A stretch of DNA of 5,772 nt from Verrucomicrobiia bacterium (lineage in GTDB: Bacteria > Verrucomicrobiota > Verrucomicrobiia > CAIQCK01): the NCBI GenBank assembly GCA_026417675.1, contig JAOACV010000195.1, positions 1 to 5,772 of the forward strand, given 5' to 3'. The first letter of the stretch is position 1, and each line of letters begins with the position of its first letter. The notes beneath the pieces are model-generated. The model was given only the letters and a program-made list of their open reading frames with translations. It was not told where the DNA came from and made no database searches. A program made the position numbers and the translations under genes. This document shows positions 1 through 4,836 of this stretch, one piece after another.

Positions 1-19
1 AGATGTGTATAAGAGACAG
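1..19 (+). other. Tn5/Nextera mosaic-end adapter (artefact)
   Basis: Bases 1-19 read AGATGTGTATAAGAGACAG, the exact 19-bp Tn5 transposase mosaic end used in tagmentation libraries. It is untrimmed library sequence at a contig end, not part of the genome. Translated from the ATG at base 3 it gives Met-Cys-Ile-Arg-Asp-Ser, a false N-terminus seen in protein predictions made from untrimmed contigs. The reverse complement of the adapter was not seen elsewhere in the window. Confidence 0.97.
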
Positions 20-20
20 C

Positions 21-1046
21 ACAACGGCCGCGCAGCCAGGCGATGGCGTCGGCTTGCGCGCGGAGTTTCTTAAGCTGTGCGACGCGGCTTGCGCGGAACT
101 GAACACACCGGAGCGGAAGGTGCCGTTCTACCAAGATTCCTACGCGGTGCGGGCGTTGGCGGCGGCGTATGATCTGACGGGCAAGCGGAAGTATCTGGAG
201 GTTTGCCGGCGATGGTCGGACCGGATGATTGAGTATCAGAACGGCATGATGCCCAAGGGGGCTTACTGGATGCATTACGGCCGCAAGCCGGGCGAGACCA
301 AGGGCGAGTGGTATGTCGCCGACTGCGCCAGCATCGCGCTGGGCGTGCTGGCCACGGCGGTGCGCTGCGAGAGCGCGGCCGACCGGCAACGCTATTTGGA
401 CTCGGTAATGGCCTACGCGAAGCTCGTGCTGGACAACTACGTCGGGCCGAACGGCGGGATCACGGACGGACTTTGGAGCAAGTTCGACGGCGAGTGGTGG
501 TGCTCGTCGGGTATCTTCGGCTCGGTGGCGTTTATGCTCTACGGCGAGACGGGCGACGAGAAATACCTGAAGGTCGCCCACGGCACACTCGACTGGCTCA
601 ACAAGATGGACTTCCGCAAGGCCGAGCATATTGGCTTCAAGGAAGCGGCCCCGGCGGTGGTGATGTATGTCTTCGAGGCGTTCTCGACCGGCATGACGCA
701 CCTTGACCTGCAGAGTCCGTTGGGCAAGGCGAGCGTGGCGCACATTCGCGCGGCGCTGGAGTGGATGCGCGAGAATCAGCGGAGCCGCAATCCAAACGCG
801 CCGTGGGATTATCAAAAGCAATGGGGCAGCAAACTCGGCGGCCTGCCGTTTCATCAATACGTTTGGTCCCGCTGCCTGCCCGACGGCGCGGCCATTGCCG
901 CGGCGGCTGACCAGGAACTGCGCTACCTCGCCAGCCAGGTCTTTGCCGCCGGCGAGCCGAAGCTGACGCAGTTGGTTTGCTTCACGATGATGTCCTACGC
1001 CGAGAAGCTCAGTCCGGGGGCGATTTACCGGAAGACAAGGAAGTAG
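21..1046 (+). CDS. Alpha/alpha-barrel (six-hairpin) glycosidase-like protein, 5' end missing
   Basis: The native reading frame starts at about base 21 (Thr codon) and stops at TAG 1044-1046, leaving about 341 residues. The true start lies off the contig; the apparent ATG at base 3 belongs to the adapter. The protein is a run of amphipathic helix pairs with Tyr/Trp/Gly-rich turns. Examples are 'DSYAVRALAAAYDLTG' with 'KYLEVCRRWSDRM' (about 135-230), 'EWYVADCASIALGVL' (about 306-350) and 'GEWWCSSGIFGS' followed by 'GETGDEKYLKVA' (about 489-577). Repeated 'tG(D)xKYL' helix starts are typical of (alpha/alpha)6 or (alpha/alpha)7 barrels such as GH88/GH105 unsaturated glucuronyl hydrolases, GH127-like enzymes and N-acylglucosamine 2-epimerases. 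I cannot assign the exact family or confirm catalytic acids. The Asp of 'YVADCAS' is a candidate active-site residue by analogy only. The C-terminus looks intact. A role in breaking down glycans or uronic acids is inferred from the fold and the neighbouring carbohydrate genes. Confidence 0.6.
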   Translation, partial: TTAAQPGDGVGLRAEFLKLCDAACAELNTPERKVPFYQDSYAVRALAAAYDLTGKRKYLEVCRRWSDRMIEYQNGMMPKGAYWMHYGRKPGETKGEWYVADCASIALGVLATAVRCESAADRQRYLDSVMAYAKLVLDNYVGPNGGITDGLWSKFDGEWWCSSGIFGSVAFMLYGETGDEKYLKVAHGTLDWLNKMDFRKAEHIGFKEAAPAVVMYVFEAFSTGMTHLDLQSPLGKASVAHIRAALEWMRENQRSRNPNAPWDYQKQWGSKLGGLPFHQYVWSRCLPDGAAIAAAADQELRYLASQVFAAGEPKLTQLVCFTMMSYAEKLSPGAIYRKTRK

Positions 1047-1073
1047 TCGCGTTACTCCGTGACGCCGCTAGTT

Positions 1074-1138
1074 TGCGGCTACTCGACAAACCGCTTGACC
1101 AGCCGTGCGCGGCGAGAGACTATCCCGCGTCGCCATCA
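1074..1138 (+). repeat. Diverged leader repeat, copy A
   Basis: This copy aligns without gaps to 2461-2525, with about 51 of 65 positions identical by manual count. The best-conserved blocks are TGCGGCTACT (1074-1083), ACAAACCGCTTGACC (1086-1100) and GGCGAG further in. The copy lies just upstream of the propeller gene, as copy B lies upstream of the oxidoreductase gene. Similarity resumes across the start codons and Tat signal codons. A short inverted repeat, GCCGC(1064-1068)/GCGGC(1075-1079), sits at its left edge without a T-run. It may be a shared untranslated leader or regulatory element, or the remnant of a local duplication. Confidence 0.6.
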
Positions 1139-1141
1139 GTC

Positions 1142-1145
1142 GGAG
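1142..1145 (+). promoter_or_regulatory. Possible Shine-Dalgarno GGAG deciding a GTG start
   Basis: GGAG lies 6 nt before an in-frame GTG (1152-1154) but 12 nt before the alternative ATG (1158-1160). The spacing favours GTG. Alignment with the downstream oxidoreductase leader agrees, since GTG-AAC-ATG here matches ATG-AAG-ATG there. Four bases is a weak signal, so this is a preference and not proof. Confidence 0.4.
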
Positions 1146-1151
1146 ACCGCT

Positions 1152-2335
1152 GTGAACATGAACTGCTCCCGACGCGAGTTCTTCAAACATGGTTGCTGCG
1201 GCGCAGCGGCGGCGCTCTGGTTCTGCGCTTTCGCAACCGCGGCGGAGTTCCCGCAGTTCAAGCCGCACGAAATCGGCCGTGGCGGGAAAAACCTCAGTCA
1301 GACCTCCCTTGTGGATGTGGACAAGGACGGTGATCTGGACTGGATCATCGGCGGGCAAAACGCCGATGTTTGGTGGTTCGAGTATGTCGGCCCCGACAAC
1401 TGGGTCCGTCACAAGCTGGGCGACAAGGCTCCGACCGAGGCCGGGGGCACCGCGTTCGACGTGGATGGCGATGGCTGGATTGACCACGTCGCCGGCGCGG
1501 CTTGGTATCGCAACACGGGCAAACCGCGCGAGCAGGAGTTCGTCAAACATCCCAACGGCGGCATGACCGGCGCCCACGACAACGTCGCCGCAGATATTGA
1601 TGGCGACGGGAAACTTGAAGTCGTCGCACTTTGGGACAAGCAGGGTCTGTTCTGGTATAAGATCCCCGCCGACCCGACCCAGCCGTGGATTGCGCACTGG
1701 ATCGCGGATGGCGTGCATGGAGCGATCGGCCCTCACGGCGTGGGCGACCTCGATGGGGACGGTGACAACGACATTGTTCGCACCAACGTCTGGTATGAGA
1801 ACAAGGACGGCAAGGGGACCAAGTGGGTTGAACACAAGGACTTTAACTTCGGCTTGACCACGGGACGCTTTCAATTCACCACGCGCTCGTGGGTCCTTGA
1901 CCTCGACAGGGACGGTGACAACGACGTTGTGATGGGCGAATGTGACTGCGACAGGGGCAGGCTCGCTTGGTTCGAAAACCAAGACGGCAAAGGCAAGGGA
2001 TGGGTGCGGCATATCATCGCGGAGACTGACCAAGACCTGCATTCTCTGTGCATTGCGGACTTCGACGGCGACGGCGATCTCGACATCTTCTCGGGTGGTT
2101 CCGGGCCGTTTTCCCAAGCCCTCCCCGCTGGATCATTTGGGAGAACGCCGATGGCAGGTGCGGCGCGTGGAAGGAACACACCCTGCTCGCCGGCAAACGC
2201 TGTCACGAGGCCGTCGCGGGCGACGTGGACGGCGATGGCGACATTGACATCTGCGGCAAACCTTGGTCGGGGGACTTTCCATTCATTTACATGGAGAATC
2301 TTTTGAAGAGCCTTCCATCGGCGAAGCGGCCGTAA
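1152..2335 (+). CDS. Tat-exported FG-GAP/VCBS calcium-loop beta-propeller protein, frameshifted near 3' end
   Basis: The product is an exported repeat protein probably used for binding or scaffolding; no catalytic motif is visible. Starting at GTG 1152 (or ATG 1158), the N-terminus has the Tat motif 'SRREFFK', then a hydrophobic stretch and a plausible cleavage site near 'FATAAEF'. The mature part carries calcium-loop motifs of the DxDxDG type at about residues 55, 103, 148, 199, 250 and 303, spaced 45-53 residues. This is the pattern of FG-GAP/VCBS blades. Each blade also has aromatic strands such as 'VWWFEYVG' and 'RLAWFENQDGKG'. The starting frame runs out of family-like sequence after 'DIFSGGSGPFSQ' and ends at TGA 2304-2306 with an unrelated tail. 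The frame one base earlier continues with 'PPRWIIWENADG' and a seventh motif, 'DVDGDGDID' (from 2222), to a stop at 2333-2335. Restoring one base near 2105-2120 gives about 394 residues and a seven-bladed propeller. The cause may be an assembly error or a real mutation. An upstream ATG at 1059 is rejected because it adds 31 residues of repeat-derived sequence before the signal. Confidence 0.8.
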
Positions 2336-2460
2336 GGGCGCCGATGGGCAAGACCCCGCGCGCGGTGTCAGCGGCTACATGGGCGGCGAGTAAAAACGGT
2401 CGCGTCAGTTTGTGCATGCGCTGGGCCGCGTGCAGAGAACCGAAATATGTCACAGAGTGA
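2336..2460. other. Non-coding spacer after the propeller gene
   Basis: I see no gene here. The stretch holds a perfect 10-bp palindrome, CCGCGCGCGG (2356-2365), and an AT-richer patch near 2391-2396. There is no hairpin followed by a T-run, so no intrinsic terminator is supported. Copy B of the leader repeat starts right after it. Confidence 0.5.
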
Positions 2461-2525
2461 TGCGGCTACTTTACAAACCGCTTGACCGGCAGAATGCGGC
2501 GAGTGACCATCGCGGGCAGCCATAA
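2461..2525 (+). repeat. Diverged leader repeat, copy B
   Basis: This is the counterpart of the copy at 1074-1138. Shared blocks are TGCGGCTACT (2461-2470) and ACAAACCGCTTGACC (2473-2487). After a poorly aligned stretch, similarity returns just before the oxidoreductase start and continues through the codons for 'CSRREF(L/F)K'. No clear Shine-Dalgarno or sigma-70 promoter is visible inside it. Both copies precede a Tat-signal gene in the same orientation, which suggests a leader function or duplication of the leader together with the signal peptide. Confidence 0.6.
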
Positions 2526-2537
2526 TCCGACATCGCT

Positions 2538-3839
2538 ATGAAGATGACCTGTTCGCGCCGCGAGTTCCTCAAACAGACCTGTCGCGCGGCCGTCGCGCCG
2601 CTCATCCTCCAGGCCAGACGCGCGGGCGCGGTGGCGGCCAACGAACGCATCACGATGGCCTGCATCGGCGTTGGCAATCAAGGCGGAGGCAATACGCGCA
2701 TGTTTCTCGGCGACCCGCGCGTGCAGATCGTGGCATCGTGTGATGTGGATCGGACGCGCGCCAAACTCATGGCTGCCACGATCGAGAATCATTACGGCAA
2801 GGGAACCGGCTCCGGCTGTTACAAGGGCTGCGCCGTCACGCAGGATTTCCGCGAACTGCTCGCCAGGGAGGACATTGACACGGTGATGATCGCCACGCCC
2901 GACCACACGCACGCAGTCATCGCGGTCGCCGCGGCGCGGGCCGGCAAGGACATCTATTGCGAAAAGCCGCTCGCCTACTCTGTCGCCGAAGGGCGCGCCA
3001 TTGTCGAGGCGGTGCAGCGATACGGACGTGTGTTGCAAACCGGCACGCAGCGGCGGTCCATCGGCAAGTTCCGGTTCGGGGCCGAGTTGATTCGCAACGG
3101 GCGCATCGGCAAGCTGCAGACCGTGCGATGCGTTCCGGGACAAGGGTTTGGCATCCGCGGCGATCTCACGGGTTTGGAAGCCCCGCAGCCGGTGCCGCCG
3201 GATTTCGACTACGACCTGTGGCTCGGTCCGGCGCCGTGGGCGCCTTACAGCGCGGCCCGGTGTCATTTCAACTTCCGCTGGATTCTGGACTACGGCGAGG
3301 GCTACATCAGCGACAACGGCGTGCATGCGGTGGACCTCGCCACATGGGGCATGGGTGTGGACCTCACCGGGCCGGAGTATATCGAGGGCCATGCGACTTT
3401 CCCGACACGCGGCATTTACGACGCGCCAACGGAATTCCAGATCACCTATCGTTACGCGAACGGCATGCGGCTGGAGCTGGTCAGCGGGCCGGGGTTTGGT
3501 GTTCAGTTTGAAGGGACCGAAGGCTGGATTCACATGAGCGGTGGCGAGGTGACCGCCAGTTCAGACCAGATTCTGAAGTCCACGATCGGGCCGAACGAGA
3601 TTCATCTGCGCCCCAGCCCCGGCCATCACGCCGATTTCATTGATTGCGTCCTGAACCGTCGCCTGCCGGCCACCCACGCCGAACTGGGCCAACGCGCCGC
3701 CACGGTTTGTCACTTGGGCTTCATTTCATGCCGCTTGGGCCGCCCGCTGAAGTGGGACCCGGTGCGCGAGATTTTCCCCGACGACCCAGAGGCGAATCGC
3801 TACCTGTCGCGACCAATGCGGGAGCCATGGAGCGTGTAG
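2538..3839 (+). CDS. Tat-exported Gfo/Idh/MocA family NAD(P)-dependent oxidoreductase
   Basis: This is a complete gene of 433 residues. The N-terminus 'MKMTCSRREFLKQ' is a Tat signal, with a short hydrophobic core at about 17-25 and a basic stretch at 27-28. Tat export fits an enzyme that folds around its nicotinamide cofactor in the cytoplasm. The Rossmann domain follows: 'ACIGVGNQG' gives the GxGxxG dinucleotide loop (Gly44, Gly46, Gly49), 'ASCDVD' ends strand 2 (about 67-71), and 'TPDHTH' (120-125) and 'EKPLAYS' (142-148) are family hallmarks. Lys143 of the EKP motif is the usual catalytic or cofactor-contacting lysine. The C-terminal alpha/beta domain has 'DNGVHAVDLATWGMG' (259-273), where His263 and Asp266 match the family's HxxxD/HxxD-type active-site motif, then a beta-sheet dimer or substrate face. 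The tail 'HHADFIDCVLNRR' (363-375) is typical of the exported subgroup common in Planctomycetota and Verrucomicrobiota. Substrate is unknown; sugars or polyols are usual for the family. No Shine-Dalgarno precedes ATG 2538; ATG 2544 is an equally valid alternative. Confidence 0.92.
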   Translation: MKMTCSRREFLKQTCRAAVAPLILQARRAGAVAANERITMACIGVGNQGGGNTRMFLGDPRVQIVASCDVDRTRAKLMAATIENHYGKGTGSGCYKGCAVTQDFRELLAREDIDTVMIATPDHTHAVIAVAAARAGKDIYCEKPLAYSVAEGRAIVEAVQRYGRVLQTGTQRRSIGKFRFGAELIRNGRIGKLQTVRCVPGQGFGIRGDLTGLEAPQPVPPDFDYDLWLGPAPWAPYSAARCHFNFRWILDYGEGYISDNGVHAVDLATWGMGVDLTGPEYIEGHATFPTRGIYDAPTEFQITYRYANGMRLELVSGPGFGVQFEGTEGWIHMSGGEVTASSDQILKSTIGPNEIHLRPSPGHHADFIDCVLNRRLPATHAELGQRAATVCHLGFISCRLGRPLKWDPVREIFPDDPEANRYLSRPMREPWSV

Positions 3840-3924
3840 AGCCGCCTGCGAAGCCGGTTAGCAGAGAGTCTTGGCGGATGATGATTAGACGTTGACTGCC
3901 GGCGGACAGGCGGGGCGCGGCGGC
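3840..3924. other. Convergent intergenic gap with weak hairpin
   Basis: The oxidoreductase (+) and the rhodanese gene (-) converge here with 85 bp between their stop codons. A stem of seven pairs with one mismatch, CTGCGAA (3846-3852) against TTAGCAG (3858-3864) with a 5-base loop, lies just after the + strand stop. It lacks a following T-run, so it is only a weak terminator candidate. The rest is GC-rich without a gene. Confidence 0.3.
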
Positions 3925-4305
3925 CTACTTTTCGTTCTTCGCGGCAATCTTCTCAGCCCGCGCGAGTGAGCCGAGGTTGAAGACCTTCGCGTAACCCATT
4001 CGTTTCAACACCCGCACGCCCACAGCACTGCGTCCGCCGCTCAAGCAATGCAACAACAATACCGCGCTCTTGTCGGGCGCCTCTTTGCGAACGCGCTGCT
4101 CCAACTCGTCCAGCGGGATGTTGACGGCGCCGGGCACGTGGCGCTCGCGGTATTCCTCGACGCTGCGCACGTCAATGACTTTGGCGCCCTGCCGCAGGTA
4201 TTCCCGCGCGGCCTCGTCGCCGACGGTGTCTGCCCGCTTGAGCGCCCAAAGAACGCCTGCCACAACCAGAACGCCCAAGACCACGAGCCATTGCACGCTG
4301 ATCAT
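3925..4305 (-). CDS. Membrane-anchored single-domain rhodanese-like sulfurtransferase
   Basis: This 126-residue protein starts at ATG 4305-4303. Residues 4-22 form one transmembrane helix ('VQWLVVLGVLVVAGVLWAL'), followed by a single rhodanese domain. Family motifs are 'KVIDVRSVEEYRERHVPGA' (42-60), 'NIPLDEL' (62-68) and the active loop 'CLSGGRS' (87-93). Cys87 is the predicted persulfide-carrying nucleophile and fits the CxxGxRS consensus. Proteins of this family move sulfane sulfur between donors such as thiosulfate and thiol acceptors. The start overlaps the upstream cytochrome stop as ATGA (4305-4302), pointing to translational coupling and one transcript. The basic Lys-Arg after the helix would favour a cytoplasmic domain by the positive-inside rule, but the exported cytochrome partner would suggest a periplasmic one, so topology is open. 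A longer in-frame version from 4431 is rejected because it would run through the cytochrome's C-terminal codons. Confidence 0.88.
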   Translation of the reverse strand: MISVQWLVVLGVLVVAGVLWALKRADTVGDEAAREYLRQGAKVIDVRSVEEYRERHVPGAVNIPLDELEQRVRKEAPDKSAVLLLHCLSGGRSAVGVRVLKRMGYAKVFNLGSLARAEKIAAKNEK

Positions 4306-4646
4306 CGTTGCGCCTCGCCCTGGTTTGATTTTTTGGGTCTGGCCGCCTCGCGCACGCTCTTCAGGTAGCCGGAGAGATCGCCATACTGCCGGTTGTCCAA
4401 CCCGGCCTTGTCTTTCATTCTCCACAGCCATCGCTTGTAAGTCGTCTCCTCGTAGGCTGCGGGTTCCAATTCTTCATGGCAGCGAAGACACTTGGTTTCA
4501 TACAGTTTCTTGGCGGCCGCGTTTGCCGGCGAGGGGTCTGCCGCGCTGACCGTCGGGATGGCAAGCATGGCGGTCAGCGCGCCGAACGCCAGCCGGGCCA
4601 GGAGATGATCCTGCCGACGCGGCGAACTCCGCCTTGTTTGCAGCAT
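4302..4646 (-). CDS. Small secreted monoheme c-type cytochrome
   Basis: Starting at ATG 4646-4644 the product is 114 residues. A basic N-terminus (Arg5, Arg6, Arg10, Arg11) leads into a hydrophobic segment at about 15-33 and a Sec-type cleavage site after 'TVSA' (about 35). The mature chain contains one heme-attachment motif, 'CLRCH' (53-57), preceded by 'AKKLYETK', a usual cytochrome c helix. Met77 in 'WRMKDKAGL' is a plausible distal iron ligand. The end, 'YGDLSGYLKSVREAA', resembles the last helix of class I cytochromes. It would carry electrons in the periplasm. At about 80 mature residues it is near the lower size limit for the class. Its stop overlaps the rhodanese start by 4 bases. No Shine-Dalgarno precedes this ATG. 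A longer frame from 4811 is rejected: the extra 55 residues are Arg-rich, put the signal peptide internally and run into the divergent promoter region. Confidence 0.8.
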   Translation of the reverse strand: MLQTRRSSPRRQDHLLARLAFGALTAMLAIPTVSAADPSPANAAAKKLYETKCLRCHEELEPAAYEETTYKRWLWRMKDKAGLDNRQYGDLSGYLKSVREAARPKKSNQGEAQR

Positions 4647-4662
4647 TCTCAAGACAACAAGT

Positions 4663-4691
4663 CTGATAGTGCGTCCATGCCGGTCTCGCAA
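4663..4691 (-). promoter_or_regulatory. Candidate sigma-70-like promoter for cytochrome-rhodanese operon
   Basis: Read on the - strand, TTGCGA (4691-4686, 4 of 6 matches to TTGACA) and TATCAG (4668-4663, 4 of 6 to TATAAT) are separated by exactly 17 bases. The implied transcription start would be roughly 10 bases before the ATG at 4646. This very short leader agrees with the missing Shine-Dalgarno. Matches of this quality arise by chance, so the call is tentative. Confidence 0.25.
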
Positions 4692-4823
4692 CCTCTTTTT
4701 CTCATTGCGATCGCGATGATTCCGCGCCGAGGAAATCCGCTTTCGTGAACGGTTGGCGATTGCATTTATCGTCGGTCGCTGGCAGGATGCAAAATTTGCC
4801 GAACGGACCAACGGCGAATTCTC

Positions 4824-4828
4824 GGAGG
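4824..4828 (+). promoter_or_regulatory. Strong Shine-Dalgarno GGAGG for GH172 gene
   Basis: GGAGG ends 8 bases before ATG 4837-4839, which is good spacing and fixes the start. It is the clearest ribosome binding site in the window; the other genes have weak ones or none. Confidence 0.8.
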
Positions 4829-4836
4829 ATCAAATC

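Larger units (their letters stand above)
4647..4836. other. Divergent intergenic region
   Basis: This 190-bp spacer separates the cytochrome (-) from the GH172 gene (+) and should hold both promoters. Apart from the weak - strand promoter candidate and the + strand ribosome binding site, I see only one copy of the 8-bp palindrome GCGATCGC (4707-4714). A possible + strand -10 (CAAAAT, 4790-4795) has no acceptable -35 partner. Confidence 0.45.

Noticed and set aside
1064..1079. GCCGC/GCGGC hairpin as terminator of the first gene
   Set aside because: The stem has only five pairs with a 6-base loop and no T-run follows, so it is too weak to call an intrinsic terminator.
1068..2117. Open frame of 349 codons on the - strand opposite the propeller gene
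   Set aside because: It is a product of GC-rich codon bias and of repeated GAC/GGC-rich calcium-loop codons, which read antisense as Val/Ala-rich repeats. It has no recognisable domain or Shine-Dalgarno and lies wholly over a well-supported gene.
1074..2525. The two leader repeats as direct repeats bounding a mobile element
   Set aside because: The intervening DNA holds only the propeller gene, there is no transposase or integrase, the copies lack terminal inverted repeats, and their divergence (about 22%) is too high for target-site duplications.
2466..3533. Open frame of 355 codons on the - strand opposite the oxidoreductase gene
   Set aside because: The opposite strand encodes a clear, complete Gfo/Idh/MocA protein. 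The antisense translation is Arg/His-rich with no motif, as expected for a high-GC shadow frame.
4048..4549. Open frames on the + strand across the rhodanese and cytochrome genes
   Set aside because: The - strand carries intact rhodanese active-site and heme-binding motifs; the + strand translations are Arg/Ser/Thr-rich low-complexity sequence.
4707..4714. GCGATCGC palindrome resembling the cyanobacterial HIP1 element
   Set aside because: I noticed only this one copy in the divergent spacer, HIP1 is notable for high frequency in cyanobacteria, and the gene content is not cyanobacterial. A single 8-bp match is expected by chance in GC-rich DNA.
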